Of a DNA stretch of 64,000 nucleotides, positions 27,508-36,875 are shown piece after piece; positions within the stretch are counted from its first letter, which is position 1; every line of letters starts with the position of its first letter. The notes below the pieces were generated by a model. The model saw nothing but the letters and a program-made list of their open reading frames with translations, had not been told where the DNA came from and did no database searches. Made by a program: the position numbers and the translations under genes. Origin of the DNA: Mesobacillus jeotgali (GTDB lineage: Bacteria; Bacillota; Bacilli; Bacillales; Cytobacillaceae); the NCBI RefSeq assembly GCF_900166585.1, contig NZ_FVZC01000009.1:2057444-2121443 (forward strand). The letters are read 5' to 3'.

Positions 27508-27751
27508 CAAAAAAACTCTCGCCTCCTATGCATCGATTTCATGCATAGGGACGAGAGTTTACCCGCGGTTCCACCCTATTTGCTGCCAGAAAGCAGCCTC
27601 TTTAAAAATGATGTCGCTCCAGAATGCCTTCCTTAATTTCTGCCATCCGGCTCACACCATACCCGGACTCGCTAATGCAGAGTGATTTAAGTACTCTTTT
27701 CCTTCACAGCAACATTATGTAATTGTCATTAAAAATCAGAAAAAGCTTTTG
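27508..27751 (-). promoter_or_regulatory. Glycine T-box riboswitch
   Basis: Minus-strand features in order: a Stem I region with GAAGGAAAAGAGTAC, AGCGAGTCCGGG and GGTGTGAGCCGGA; the specifier segment GAAGGCATTCTGGAGC, with GGC (glycine) at 27626-27628; the T-box AGGGTGGAACCGCGGGT at 27561-27577; and a terminator at 27511-27560 (AAACTCTCG stem, CCTATGCAT inner stem, T-run). Uncharged tRNA-Gly should stabilise the antiterminator and allow glyQ-glyS transcription. Confidence 0.95.
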
Positions 27752-27757
27752 TTTTGA

Positions 27758-27786
27758 ATAATAGCGAAAAGATTCAGCAATGTCAA
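27758..27786 (-). promoter_or_regulatory. Sigma-A promoter of the T-box/glyQS transcript
   Basis: A perfect TTGACA -35 (27781-27786) and a TATTAT -10 (27758-27763) are separated by 17 bases, just beyond the recO stop codon. Confidence 0.85.
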
Positions 27787-27789
27787 TAG

Positions 27790-28542
27790 TTATAGGCGAT
27801 CCCTGAAGGAATCCATTTGATCCAGAAATTTTCTTGTTTTTAAATATAGCCCTGAATATTCATCATAGTATGCTGTGATGACTTTTTTTAATTCAGCCTT
27901 TGTTTCCGGCTTTACTGAGATATTTCCCAGTCGGCTAAGGTCCAGCAGATAAAATAAGCGCAGCAGCCTTACTGTCCCCGGAGAAATTTTGATTCTGTAA
28001 GGATCTGTCTCAAAGCATCGGTGACAAAGGAGCCCACCTTCTTTAATCGAAAAGTGGAACTCTCCTTCGGTGTTTCCGCAAATGGTACACCTGTCCAAAA
28101 CCGGATACAAACCCTGGACATTGAGCATTTTCATTTCATAGATAAACGTGAGAATTTCCATATCATAACCTTCATTCATATAATTAAGGGTCTGAAGAAG
28201 GAGTTCGAACATAAAAGGATTTGATTTTTTATCCTCTGTCACTTTATCCGTCAAATCAATAATATAACTGGCATGGGCCGTCAGAAAAATGTCCTCGCGT
28301 ATTGACCGCATGGAAGATATCATGTCTCCCTGCTGCAGTCCGCCCAGCCCTGAACTTGCCTGAAAAAGATAGTAACCATACGTAAAAAGCTGGGTGACGG
28401 CAGAAAGCCTGCTGCTGGGCTTTTTCGCACCTCTTGCCATCACACCAACTTTTCCGAATTCCCTGGTATATAAAGTTACAATTTTATTGTTCTCGCCATA
28501 ATCAGTCGTTCTAATGACAATGCCTTCGCATTTCTGCAGCAT
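27790..28542 (-). CDS. recO: DNA repair protein RecO
   Basis: A 250-residue recombination mediator that anneals ssDNA and helps load RecA with RecR. The N-terminal OB fold begins [20 protein letters not shown], with [18 protein letters not shown]. The C-terminal helical domain contains a four-cysteine zinc site ([11 protein letters not shown] and LLCHRCF). The neighbouring era and yqzL genes are as in B. subtilis. The ribosome binding site is modest (GGTGACAGAGG close to the ATG), but the N-terminus matches homologues. Confidence 0.96.
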   Translation of the reverse strand: MLQKCEGIVIRTTDYGENNKIVTLYTREFGKVGVMARGAKKPSSRLSAVTQLFTYGYYLFQASSGLGGLQQGDMISSMRSIREDIFLTAHASYIIDLTDKVTEDKKSNPFMFELLLQTLNYMNEGYDMEILTFIYEMKMLNVQGLYPVLDRCTICGNTEGEFHFSIKEGGLLCHRCFETDPYRIKISPGTVRLLRLFYLLDLSRLGNISVKPETKAELKKVITAYYDEYSGLYLKTRKFLDQMDSFRDRL

Positions 28543-28573
28543 CCTCTGTCACCATCCATTACTACAGACAAAC

Positions 28574-28717
28574 CTATGAGATTGGAAAATCAATTTCTGC
28601 TAGTTCTTCCTCCGAATAACCGGGTATTTCTTGATTGTCTTTCTCTAATTCCTTAAAGAGAAGATACGTGTCAATGTTACCTGTTTGCGAAAAAACCTTC
28701 CAGGTAAAATCCAACAT
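28574..28717 (-). CDS. yqzL: YqzL family small protein
   Basis: A 47-residue protein between era and recO, where B. subtilis has yqzL. The sequence starts MLDFTWKVFSQTGNIDTYLL and ends YSEEELAEIDFPIS, with an acidic tail. GGTGGGG stands 6 bases before the ATG. No function is known and no membrane segment is present. The family is recognised mainly by its position and by the conserved TWKVF and TGNIDTYLLFKE stretches. Confidence 0.85.
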   Translation of the reverse strand: MLDFTWKVFSQTGNIDTYLLFKELEKDNQEIPGYSEEELAEIDFPIS

Positions 28718-28888
28718 CGAAAACCCCACCTTTCATATTTTCACTAGCAATTTTATCTATCCCAAATCCTTATGAATATCATGGCCTGCCGAGCAGATTT
28801 TCATGTTACGCAAAAATTGTAAATTCTATTTATGAATAATATTTGGAAACCCTTAATATGTTATGGATGGAGCATTTGCCAAACAGGC

Positions 28889-29818
28889 CTAATATTCATC
28901 TTCCCTGAAACCAAAATCCCTCAGCTGAGTGGCTTTATTTCTCCAATCTTTCTGTACCTTTACCCATAACTCCAAAAACACCTTTGAACCAAGCAGATTC
29001 TCGATATCATGTCGGGCCCGTTTGCCAATTTCCTTTAGCATACTTCCCTGTTTGCCTATAATAATGCCCTTTTGGGAATCCCTCTCGACAATGATTGTTG
29101 CCATTACATGCACCATTTCCTTTTCAGGCTGGCGTTCCATCTTCTCGATAACGACAGCAAGTGAATGAGGTATTTCTTCCCTAGTCAGGTGCAATGCTTT
29201 CTCCCTGATCAGTTCGGAAACGATGAAACGTTCCGGATGGTCGGTTACCTGATCCGCTGGATAAAACTGCGGGCCTTCCGGCATTTTTTCCTTGATTTGT
29301 TCAAGCAGCCTTTCGATATTGTTGCCTTCCAAAGCCGAAATTGGCACGACTTCTTCAAAATCGAATTTTTCATTGTAGGACTCGATCAGTGCCAATAATT
29401 GATCAGGATGAATCAGGTCAATCTTATTGATGACAAGGAAAACAGGTGTCTTTACATTTTGCAGTTTCTCAATGATAAATTCTTCCCCGCGCCCATATCC
29501 TTCCTGCGCATTGACCATGAACAAAACGAGATCGACTTCTTTTAACGTATTTTGCGCTACCTTCATCATGAAATCCCCGAGACGGTGCTTGGGTTTATGA
29601 ATTCCTGGAGTGTCGATGAAGATCAACTGAGAATCCTCAAGGGTCAAAACTCCCTGAACCTTATTCCTTGTCGTTTGCGGCTTATCGCTCATGATTGCAA
29701 TTTTTTGCCCGATTACACGGTTAAGAAAGGTTGACTTTCCTACATTAGGTCTTCCGATTATTGATATGAATCCTGATTTGTGCTGTTTGTTGTTGAGATC
29801 CTGGTTATTTGAGTTCAT
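28889..29818 (-). CDS. era: GTPase Era
   Basis: A 309-residue ribosome-assembly GTPase that binds 16S rRNA near the 3' end. G1 is [13 protein letters not shown]3 is [12 protein letters not shown], and G4 is VINKIDLI. The KH domain RNA-binding motif is [18 protein letters not shown] near residue 245, followed by [14 protein letters not shown]. The start is the ATG at 29818 ([13 protein letters not shown]), 9 bases after AGGGA; a GTG seven codons upstream is possible. It is not preceded by cdd, unlike in B. subtilis. Confidence 0.97.
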   Translation of the reverse strand: MNSNNQDLNNKQHKSGFISIIGRPNVGKSTFLNRVIGQKIAIMSDKPQTTRNKVQGVLTLEDSQLIFIDTPGIHKPKHRLGDFMMKVAQNTLKEVDLVLFMVNAQEGYGRGEEFIIEKLQNVKTPVFLVINKIDLIHPDQLLALIESYNEKFDFEEVVPISALEGNNIERLLEQIKEKMPEGPQFYPADQVTDHPERFIVSELIREKALHLTREEIPHSLAVVIEKMERQPEKEMVHVMATIIVERDSQKGIIIGKQGSMLKEIGKRARHDIENLLGSKVFLELWVKVQKDWRNKATQLRDFGFREDEY

Positions 29819-30056
29819 TCCTGTAATTCCCTTCTCCACTTTATTTTAACTTATTTTCAGTGTCATTTCATTGTTTGTAGCAAAAATGAAATATTAAATT
29901 TTTAAATTTTCTAAAAACATACAAGCACTGTTTCTACACTGTGATGATATTTTACTTAAGTTTCTTCCTGTTTTCAAATCGGGTCAAACATGTATGGAGG
30001 TTTTAACTCTTGTCCTTTCCATTATGTGACCTATATCAGTCAGGAGTTTTACAAAA

Positions 30057-30219
30057 AGGCTGTTCGAAAAGATTGTTGTTCACGTGATAAAAGCCATTTT
30101 GCAGGCCGGTAGTAAGTTGGCAAGCCCTTTTCTCATAATAAGCGTTAATGTTGTGAAGAAACTTAGTTAATCCCATCCTTTTTTGCAGTCAATAGCAACA
30201 AAGTTTGAGAAAAGAGCCT
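30057..30219 (+). mobile_element. MITE-like element, copy C (163 bp)
   Basis: The third copy, between era and the dgkA terminator. The ends are AGGCTGTTCGAAAAGA and, inward-read, AGGCTCTTTTCTCAAA. Perfect 6-bp direct repeats ACAAAA abut both borders (30051-30056 and 30220-30225), as expected of a target-site duplication. The shared core GCCGGTAGTAAGTTGGCAAG is present and the 19-bp internal segment is absent. No other gene is visible between 29840 and 30230. Confidence 0.8.
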
Positions 30220-30225
30220 ACAAAA

Positions 30226-30253
30226 AAGAAAAGTTGCCCATTCAGGACAACTA
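30226..30253 (-). terminator. Intrinsic terminator overlapping the dgkA stop
   Basis: On the minus strand AGTTGTCC pairs with GGGCAACT around TGAAT. TTTCTTTTTT follows. The stem begins at the dgkA stop codon. Confidence 0.8.
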
Positions 30254-30631
30254 ACTCAACCAGGCTGAAATTTTTGGCAGAAATATAATCATACCGATGA
30301 TGACACTGGCGATTGCAAAAACAAGGACCGCACCGGCAGCTATATCTTTCGCCTGTTTTGCTAGAGGGTGGAACTCCTCTGTATACATATCAACCGTTCT
30401 TTCAATTGCTGTATTCATCATTTCCATCGAAATCATTCCGCCAATACACAGAATGATTGCAATCCATTCGAATTTGTTAATTGAAAAAAAGAATCCGGAT
30501 ATGATGACTATAACAGAAATTGCAGCGTGGATTTGCACATTTCTTTCCCTGGCTGCAGCTGTGGCGATTCCTTCGAAACCAAATTTGAAGGAGGAAGCTA
30601 AGGGGTGCTTCCTCCGATTATCAGCGTCCAA
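30251..30631 (-). CDS. dgkA: Undecaprenol kinase / diacylglycerol kinase (DgkA family)
   Basis: A 126-residue, three-helix membrane kinase; the Gram-positive enzyme phosphorylates undecaprenol for lipid-carrier recycling. The family motif is [13 protein letters not shown] near residue 65, followed by [19 protein letters not shown]. The best start is the TTG at 30631 ([18 protein letters not shown]), 7 bases after AAGGA. Longer starts at 30637 and 30691 lack a properly spaced site. It overlaps the 3' end of ybeY by 11 bp, so the two are probably coupled. Confidence 0.92.
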   Translation of the reverse strand: MDADNRRKHPLASSFKFGFEGIATAAARERNVQIHAAISVIVIISGFFFSINKFEWIAIILCIGGMISMEMMNTAIERTVDMYTEEFHPLAKQAKDIAAGAVLVFAIASVIIGMIIFLPKISAWLS

Positions 30632-31091
30632 GGCCATATCCTTCAAGTATATCCTTTTGCCTGTCAAACATTTTCTTTTCATCCTGTTCATTCATATGAT
30701 CATAGCCTAATAAATGCAGGAATCCATGGACCGCTAGAAACCCCAGTTCCCTCATGAAGGAATGGTTATATTCCTCTGCCTGCTCCCTGGCCTTTGGAAT
30801 GGAAATGATGATATCGCCAAGCACACGAGGAATTTCCTCCCCGATGATTTCGATTTCACCTTCTCCAATTTCCTCCATGGCAAAGGAGATGACATCCGTC
30901 GAACGATCTTTATCACGATATTCCCGGTTGATTTCCTGAATTCGTTCATTTGATACAAATGTCACAGAAAGCTCGCTTCCTCCCTGGACATTCTCATTTA
31001 CAGCAGCATAATTCAAAAGCTTTTCAATTTCTTCTGCTTCTTCTTTTGATAATTCATTTGTTTCATCCAAAAAGTCGATTTCTAAATTCAT
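30621..31091 (-). CDS. ybeY: Endoribonuclease YbeY (rRNA maturation factor)
   Basis: A 156-residue metallo-RNase for 16S rRNA 3'-end maturation and ribosome quality control. The zinc motif [11 protein letters not shown] is near residue 120. The upstream segment [18 protein letters not shown] is typical of the family. It overlaps pgpH by 4 bp and dgkA by 11 bp in a tight leftward operon. This corresponds to B. subtilis yqfG. Confidence 0.95.
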   Translation of the reverse strand: MNLEIDFLDETNELSKEEAEEIEKLLNYAAVNENVQGGSELSVTFVSNERIQEINREYRDKDRSTDVISFAMEEIGEGEIEIIGEEIPRVLGDIIISIPKAREQAEEYNHSFMRELGFLAVHGFLHLLGYDHMNEQDEKKMFDRQKDILEGYGLGR

Positions 31092-33271
31092 GCCTGCTTC
31101 ACCTTCTGTTTATTCATTTCTGGATACTCGATTCTGGAATGGAATATCCCCTTTAATGTTTCGCAAAGAGTATCAGCAACCGTGTCGAGCTCTTTAAGAG
31201 TAATGTCACACTCACTTAGCTGCCCGTCTTGAAGACGGTCCCTGATAATATTATCAACCAATGTTTCAATTTGCTCATGTGTAGGGTGGTTCATCGAACG
31301 TACGGCTGCCTCAACGCTGTCTGCAATCCCGATAACCGCAGACTCTTTTGTTTGAGGCTTTGGTCCTGGATAGCGGAAATCCTCCTCTGCTACCTCATGG
31401 CCATTTTGTTTGGCTTTATAATAAAAGAATTTCAGTAAAGTGGTACCATGGTGCTGCTCGGCGATATCAATGATTTCCTTAGGCATCCGATGTTTTCTCA
31501 GCATATCCGCTCCATCTGCAGCATGGGCGATGATGATATTTTTACTTGTCAAAGCCGGCAATTTATCATGAGGATTATCCATATTAATTTGATTCTCGAT
31601 AAAAAATTGCGGGCGTTTTGTCTTCCCGATGTCATGATAATAGCATCCAACCCTGGCTAAAAGTCCATTCGCCCCTATTGCCTCACATGCTGCTTCTGAT
31701 AAATTAGCTACCATGACACTATGGTGATATGTTCCTGGAGCTTCAGTAAGGATCTTTCTTAAAAGCGGATGGTTCGGATTGGAAAGTTCAATCAGCCTTA
31801 GAGTTGAAAGAATGCCAAATCCTGCTTCAAAAAATGGCAGTAAGCCAATCGTCAATACAGCAGAAACTATTCCGGATACGAATGCGGCAGTAATATAAAA
31901 CCCGTATTCTAAACCAGAATATTGGCTATTCCTAAGGAACAGGACCGAAAGGATGACAATCAAATTGGCCACCGATACAAATAAACCTGCCTGAAGGATT
32001 TTTGATCTTCGATTCTGTTTTTGCAAAAACAGGATAGCAGCCAGACCGCTCATCAAAATATAAATTCCAAGCGAGACATTCAGTGTTCCAGTTATGCCTT
32101 CATTAAAAATAATGCTGCCAGTGACCGCAAGGATGGCCACCTGCAATAAGGCAAGCCTTTCATTAATCAGAATCTTAATCAACATTGCTCCCATTGCTGC
32201 AGGGAATATATAGCCAATTTCCGAATACTCGAATTCGTCGAACAGACTGACCAGCTTCATCAATAAAATCGAAGTGATAAAAATAATGCTGAATATCAAA
32301 AGGTTCTTTTGTTTTTTATCAGCGTTCTCCATTTCGTTAAAAACGACATATAGGCCAAACAGGATCAATGCCACAATCATTGCCAGCCCGATGAATGGCT
32401 TAAAGGAATTTTCACTTTCCAATAGCCCGACAAGCTGTAGTTTTTTATAGATATCCCTGCTGATCAACTGTCCTTCATCCACTATTATTTGCCCTTCGAG
32501 AATCCTTACTGGTTCAACACTGTCCATTGCCTGCTGACGCAAGTCTTCAGTAGCTTCGGGATCGTAGAATTCATTCTGGACCACGGCATAACGGCCGATT
32601 TCTATGACCGCCCTTTTTAAACTGCCGCTTAAACTGGTATACTTTAATTCTTCCTCTACATTTAATTTCGCATTCTCCACTTCATCTGCGGGAACACTGT
32701 GCTTCATCGTATTATTTATCGCTGTGACAGTAAGGTCCCTGGCTGTTTGCAAATCTCCATTCGGAGCTTGCAGCAAGGCTATAAAAACCTCATCAGAAAG
32801 ACTCTTCGTCTCACTATCGGTCAATTTCGTTTTTAACTTTGCCAGTTTCTCCTCAATAGTTAGTCCATCCGGTGATGAAACAGCCTCTTCATCTCCCTCG
32901 GCAGCTGTTTTTTTCTGCTGTTCAATCTCTTCCTGCGCTTCAGCGTTGACTTCCGATACTGAACCAAAAATTGAAGTGACCAAATCTACCCTGTTCTGGG
33001 TATATTCCCTTTTCACCCGATAGACATCCTTTACCTGTTCGACAGCTTCCCTCCGATTTGCTTCTGTACTTTCTTTATCCTCAATCGTAATAGGCGACCG
33101 GATTGTTTGCTCTGCCACAGAGAATAACTTGAGGTCAAGTTTCTCAGGCTTTACATTGCTATACATTGCAGAGTACATAACAATTCCAATCAGAAAAAAT
33201 AACAACACCCGAAAAATCTTGATATTCAGCAAGTTCAATATGGCAGTCAATTGGACCTGCAGCTTTTCCAT
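31088..33271 (-). CDS. pgpH: 7TM-HD cyclic-di-AMP phosphodiesterase PgpH
   Basis: A 727-residue membrane phosphodiesterase of the family that hydrolyses c-di-AMP. The start is the ATG at 33271 ([15 protein letters not shown]) after AGGAGGG. An N-terminal membrane segment precedes a roughly 240-residue extracellular region with a long Glu-rich coiled stretch ([20 protein letters not shown]). Seven membrane segments follow (about residues 300-480). The cytosolic HD domain contains [15 protein letters not shown] and [11 protein letters not shown], and a later AHAADGADM. It is the first gene of the pgpH-ybeY-dgkA group. Confidence 0.94.
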   Translation of the reverse strand: MEKLQVQLTAILNLLNIKIFRVLLFFLIGIVMYSAMYSNVKPEKLDLKLFSVAEQTIRSPITIEDKESTEANRREAVEQVKDVYRVKREYTQNRVDLVTSIFGSVSEVNAEAQEEIEQQKKTAAEGDEEAVSSPDGLTIEEKLAKLKTKLTDSETKSLSDEVFIALLQAPNGDLQTARDLTVTAINNTMKHSVPADEVENAKLNVEEELKYTSLSGSLKRAVIEIGRYAVVQNEFYDPEATEDLRQQAMDSVEPVRILEGQIIVDEGQLISRDIYKKLQLVGLLESENSFKPFIGLAMIVALILFGLYVVFNEMENADKKQKNLLIFSIIFITSILLMKLVSLFDEFEYSEIGYIFPAAMGAMLIKILINERLALLQVAILAVTGSIIFNEGITGTLNVSLGIYILMSGLAAILFLQKQNRRSKILQAGLFVSVANLIVILSVLFLRNSQYSGLEYGFYITAAFVSGIVSAVLTIGLLPFFEAGFGILSTLRLIELSNPNHPLLRKILTEAPGTYHHSVMVANLSEAACEAIGANGLLARVGCYYHDIGKTKRPQFFIENQINMDNPHDKLPALTSKNIIIAHAADGADMLRKHRMPKEIIDIAEQHHGTTLLKFFYYKAKQNGHEVAEEDFRYPGPKPQTKESAVIGIADSVEAAVRSMNHPTHEQIETLVDNIIRDRLQDGQLSECDITLKELDTVADTLCETLKGIFHSRIEYPEMNKQKVKQA

Positions 33272-33674
33272 TCCCAACCCTCCTATAAGAAAAGTACAAG
33301 CGCCCAGGTTAACCACGATAAGCGTGAACCTCAATAACGCCGCATCGAAGGCGGCATGTCTGCACATCTTAGGTCGAGGCTGGCAGTGAAGCCGTTTTTT
33401 GACTTCATCGACGGCCGAAAAAAGCAGCTGGATAGTGCCTCAAACTGTTTAAGCTTACAAGCACTTTCGTGGATAAGAACGGCCATGCGCTTAGGCTAGA
33501 CATTTCTCAAAGTGAAATATTACTAATTTTTATAAATGAACGAATAGAGCTTGTTTGAGAATAACTGGGAAATTCACCTAACATTATGTACCATCATATC
33601 AGTTTTTCTCTAAAGTTTCACCTCTATTTAAAGGCAGCCTCTGTCAAAAGGTTTTCAGATGTTTTTTTGCCCAA
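33272..33674. other. Gene-free interval between phoH and pgpH
   Basis: About 400 bases without a credible reading frame. The first 200 contain several short inverted motifs (GCCGCATCGAAGGCGGC at about 33340 and GCTTAGGCTAGAC near 33500) that look like decayed dispersed-repeat sequence. I could not match these to another copy in this window. The promoter of pgpH must lie here, but I cannot place it confidently. Confidence 0.4.
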
Positions 33675-33708
33675 ACAAAAGTCCGCTCTCATTTCTTCAT
33701 GGAGCGGA
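33675..33708 (-). terminator. Intrinsic terminator after phoH
   Basis: On the minus strand GTCCGCTC pairs with GAGCGGAC around CATGAAGAAATGA, followed by TTTTGTTTG, just past the phoH stop. Confidence 0.82.
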
Positions 33709-33716
33709 CATGGTTA

Positions 33717-34676
33717 TTATTCATTTTTTCCATAAGCTTCTATAATTCGTCCGACAAGCGGATGACGGACGACATCTGCCTGTTCCAAATGTACAAAAGC
33801 GAGCCCAGAGACGTTCTTCAACACATTTTCTGCCTCAACAAGGCCCGATTTTGCTCCTTTTGGCAAATCGATCTGGGATGTGTCACCTGTGATAATCATT
33901 TTGGATCCAAACCCAAGACGGGTCAGGAACATCTTCATCTGAGCCTGGGTCGTGTTCTGCGCTTCATCAAGAATGACAAAAGCGTCATCAAGAGTCCTTC
34001 CCCTCATATAGGCAAGAGGCGCAATTTCAATCGTTCCTCTTTCAATCAAACGCGATGTATGTTCAGTCCCCAGGATATCATGCAAGGCATCGTACAGCGG
34101 GCGGAGGTATGGATCAACCTTTTCCTTCAAATCCCCTGGAAGGAAGCCCAGACTTTCTCCTGCCTCTACCGCTGGTCTTGTTAATATAATTTTTGACACC
34201 GTTCCATTCTTCAGGGCTGTGACAGCCATGACAACCGCAAGATAGGTCTTGCCAGTACCAGCTGGCCCGATGCCAAATACAAGGTCACGGCTCTTAATGG
34301 CATTTACATAATGCCTTTGCCCAAGTGTCTTGACTCTTATGGACTTCCCTTTTACATTTTTACTGATTTCTTCATCGTATAGATCCTTGAAGTATTCCAG
34401 AGTTCCTTTTTCAGCCATTTGAATGGCGTAAACGGCCTCTCTCTGGCTAACGCTTATTCCTTTTCGGATCACTGCCAGGAGATTCTCCAGAACAGCCTGG
34501 GCCAGCGCGACCTGTTCATCAGGGCCCGAGATGCCCATCGACTCGCCACGAGTCACAATCGAAACATGAAGCTCCTGTTCAATCAATTTCAAATTCATAT
34601 CTGCATTGCCGAATAATGAAACGGCCTCATTTGGGTTCGCTAGTTGTATTTCAGTCGTCTTTAGGTCCTCTGTCAT
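33717..34676 (-). CDS. phoH: PhoH family protein (ATPase/RNA-binding)
   Basis: A 319-residue PhoH-type P-loop ATPase. An N-terminal KH-like region (residues 1-100) contains NLKLIEQELHVSIVTRGESM. The ATPase core has Walker A GPAGTGKTYLAV near residue 128, the conserved TRPAVEAGESLGFLPGDL, and Walker B AFVILDEAQNTT near residue 225, with ITGDTSQIDLP. The family is linked to RNA metabolism and, historically, phosphate starvation; the biochemical role is unsettled. It follows yqfD by 2 bp in the floA-yqfBCD-phoH cluster. Confidence 0.94.
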   Translation of the reverse strand: MTEDLKTTEIQLANPNEAVSLFGNADMNLKLIEQELHVSIVTRGESMGISGPDEQVALAQAVLENLLAVIRKGISVSQREAVYAIQMAEKGTLEYFKDLYDEEISKNVKGKSIRVKTLGQRHYVNAIKSRDLVFGIGPAGTGKTYLAVVMAVTALKNGTVSKIILTRPAVEAGESLGFLPGDLKEKVDPYLRPLYDALHDILGTEHTSRLIERGTIEIAPLAYMRGRTLDDAFVILDEAQNTTQAQMKMFLTRLGFGSKMIITGDTSQIDLPKGAKSGLVEAENVLKNVSGLAFVHLEQADVVRHPLVGRIIEAYGKNE

Positions 34677-34678
34677 TC

Positions 34679-35866
34679 TCAGTCTCCTTGAATAATTGGT
34701 TGTCCTTCTGCAATATCTTCAACGATTGTAAAATGTGTGATTAGTTTTACTTTATCATTCTCAATTGACTGATGTAAAATTTTTTCCCCTTTTATGATAG
34801 CATTTTCAGGGATAGAGTTTTTTATATCCTTTCTTGCAAGTTCTTTTGCACTTTCAATTGCTTCTTTCCTGGTATAGATGCGTGTAACTTGCTCGCGCTC
34901 CCTGATTGTCTTTTTTTCAATCATGACAGGAAGCTCCCATTTAAAAAATCTTACAGGCTGCTCAGAGATTTCTGTTTCAAACTCCTTGAATTCATTTTTC
35001 CCAAAACCCCAGACAGGCATCGCTTTTCCTGCTACTTTTAGAAAAAATCTTCTTTTCTCGTTGCCATTATAGACCTGAAATGTACTCTTTAATGGAAGTT
35101 CCACCTTGGTTGAATACCATGTCTCGCCGAGAATTTCCCCTGTGGCGGCCACAACTTTCGGATTATCCTCATTTCCATATAAGCCAGAAACAAGGAGCTG
35201 GCCGGGCTTTACGAAATCATTCACTTCCACAACCGGATCGCCTTTTTCCACAAAGATTTTGACGATAGCTGCTTTCCTTTTTGCCACCAGATGCCTGGGA
35301 CCATTCACTTCCCCTTTTTCCGGTTCACTTTTCTCGACAGCCTGAAAATGATAGGTGGTCCCTTTCAGTTCCACGCCTATCCATGTCAGGGCACCAACCT
35401 TATCTGTCAGTTCCTTCTGGATACTTTCCACATTATCAATGGAAAATTGCATTTTGCCAACGCCTATTCCCATCCTGTCCAATTCCTTACGAATTTGATG
35501 TTCCGTTGCGGGACTTGCCCCTTTTATCTCTATACCCCAAACCATGTTCGATAGAATCATGATCAATACAATAAATAAGATTGCTCCTGCTAAAAATCCA
35601 CTGTTTGTCCATAATTTCTTTAAAAAGAAAGGGCCGCCCGCCCTCTCCAGAAATCTGATTTTACAATTGCTCTCCCTCGCAGGCACCCTCAGTTTATTTA
35701 CATCCTGCAGATTGACGAAAAAAGTGACCGCTTCAGACCCATGCTTTTTAACATTCCAGATTGATACACCATTGCGCGTCAGCTGGTTCAGGAATCTTTC
35801 TATTCCCTTTCCTGTCAGCTTCACCTTTACTGTGCCTGAAAAGGTGTGAATCCATTGGTTTTTCAT
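34679..35866 (-). CDS. yqfD: Sporulation protein YqfD
   Basis: A 395-residue membrane protein of the YqfD/SpoIV-associated family. The start is the ATG at 35866 (MKNQWIHTFSGTVKV) after GAGGGGGAG. Residues of about 1-85 are cytosolic with VTFFVNLQDVNKLR. A single membrane segment lies near residue 90 (FLAGAILFIVLIMILSNMVW). The remainder is extracytoplasmic with EIKGASPATEHQIRKELDRMG and a long beta-rich domain. In B. subtilis the yqfC-yqfD pair is transcribed during sporulation in the mother cell; the symbol rests on sequence and on this adjacency. It overlaps nothing and follows yqfC by 17 bp. Confidence 0.92.
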   Translation of the reverse strand: MKNQWIHTFSGTVKVKLTGKGIERFLNQLTRNGVSIWNVKKHGSEAVTFFVNLQDVNKLRVPARESNCKIRFLERAGGPFFLKKLWTNSGFLAGAILFIVLIMILSNMVWGIEIKGASPATEHQIRKELDRMGIGVGKMQFSIDNVESIQKELTDKVGALTWIGVELKGTTYHFQAVEKSEPEKGEVNGPRHLVAKRKAAIVKIFVEKGDPVVEVNDFVKPGQLLVSGLYGNEDNPKVVAATGEILGETWYSTKVELPLKSTFQVYNGNEKRRFFLKVAGKAMPVWGFGKNEFKEFETEISEQPVRFFKWELPVMIEKKTIREREQVTRIYTRKEAIESAKELARKDIKNSIPENAIIKGEKILHQSIENDKVKLITHFTIVEDIAEGQPIIQGD

Positions 35867-35883
35867 TTGACTCCCCCTCAAAC

Positions 35884-36168
35884 TCAATCATTGATATACA
35901 GAACCTGATCTATTTTCCCTTCAAGTAATATCTCTTCAGGCAATATTGTCTTAATCACGAACGCCTTGCCCTTGACCAGAAGCTGCCCGCCTTTAATCAT
36001 CAGCCTTACTTCACCATCCGAAAAAGCAAGCAGACCCCGGTGGTTTTCTATATAAATATGGACTTGCCCAATCATCGTGATTCTAGGGAGATCCATCATG
36101 ACATCTTGAGGAAGATCCATTTTTTGTGTCATCCATTTGCGTACATACTGGCCCCATTTTTTTGCCAT
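35884..36168 (-). CDS. yqfC: Sporulation protein YqfC
   Basis: A 94-residue YabP/YqfC-family protein. The sequence MAKKWGQYVRKWMTQKMDLP, PRITMIGQVHIYIENHRGL and GEVRLMIKGGQLLVKGKAF is beta-rich, as in the YabP fold. The family is sporulation specific (mother-cell expression in B. subtilis). Its ribosome binding site AAAGGGGG lies inside the 3' arm of the hairpin at 36169-36222, and eight T precede the ATG, an arrangement that would hide translation from readthrough transcripts. Confidence 0.92.
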   Translation of the reverse strand: MAKKWGQYVRKWMTQKMDLPQDVMMDLPRITMIGQVHIYIENHRGLLAFSDGEVRLMIKGGQLLVKGKAFVIKTILPEEILLEGKIDQVLYIND

Positions 36169-36222
36169 AAAAAAAAGAACCCCCTTTCATCTCATATGTA
36201 TGAGAAAAAAGGAGGTTCTAGC
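36169..36222 (-). terminator. Terminator-like hairpin embedding the yqfC ribosome binding site
   Basis: On the minus strand AGAACCTCCTTT pairs with AAAGGGGGTTCT (one G-U pair) and is followed by TTTTTTTT directly before the yqfC ATG. The loop contains an inner dyad CTCATACATATGAG. It should stop transcripts entering from floA/yqfB. The CATACATA in the loop resembles a sigma-E -10, but no convincing -35 is seen. Confidence 0.7.
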
Positions 36223-36283
36223 ACCATTTTTAACTTTATCTAACCATTCTTTCAAACCTTCGTGAGTATGCAATTCTCTTTAC

Positions 36284-36841
36284 TTACAATCTCCTTGCCT
36301 GGTTGAAAGGCTTTTTGGCGCGGGGCTTGCCAAGGACCTCAGCCCAAATCAGCCCCTCTACCAGGGTGTCCCTGTCAGGCTGGAACACGACATCTGATGT
36401 AACCTGCTCTCTCTTTTGCTTAAGCCGGCCTGAAGATTCACCTGATGACATCCTGCCTGTGTTCTGCTTTTTCCCTGGCTCATCAGATTGCCGCTTTCTT
36501 TCCTGATACTTCTTTTGAAGGTCGGTAATGGTTTCAACACCTGATTTCACCGGTGTTTTCTTGCCAGTACCACGGCCTTGCCCTTCTTCTCTGCGCGCAT
36601 CCAGCCCTGGATCGTAATCCTGGTCTTTTTCCATCTCAGGACGCTGGGGTTCAATTCTAGCTTCTGCAGGCTGTCTTCTCACAGGTGGAGGACCAGGCGG
36701 CTGGAACGGACCAGATGGCCTTACCGGACGGCGCTGAGGATGATTCCCATCTCTCTTCTTTTGATTGAACAAACTGGATATCGCACCGATGAGAATGAAC
36801 AGGGCTATAGGATTAGTCAGAATATCAAATAAAAATTCCAT
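36284..36841 (-). CDS. yqfB: Uncharacterised Pro/Arg-rich protein (YqfB-like)
   Basis: A 185-residue protein downstream of floA, where B. subtilis has yqfB. One N-terminal membrane segment (FLFDILTNPIALFILIGAIS, residues 3-22) anchors a hydrophilic, low-complexity tail rich in Pro, Arg, Gln and Lys (RPSGPFQPPGPPPVRRQPAE, GKKTPVKSGVETITDLQKKY). It ends with the more ordered SDVVFQPDRDTLVEGLIWAE. No enzymatic motif is visible. Proximity to the flotillin gene suggests a membrane-microdomain accessory, which is inference. Confidence 0.65.
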   Translation of the reverse strand: MEFLFDILTNPIALFILIGAISSLFNQKKRDGNHPQRRPVRPSGPFQPPGPPPVRRQPAEARIEPQRPEMEKDQDYDPGLDARREEGQGRGTGKKTPVKSGVETITDLQKKYQERKRQSDEPGKKQNTGRMSSGESSGRLKQKREQVTSDVVFQPDRDTLVEGLIWAEVLGKPRAKKPFNQARRL

Positions 36842-36875
36842 GAGGAGCCCCCCTTTCTTTTATCGGGTTCTCGCA

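Noticed and set aside
33300..33520. A dispersed repeat copy between phoH and pgpH
   Set aside because: It looks repeat-like (several short dyads) but no second copy exists in this window to define borders, so it is reported only as a gene-free interval.
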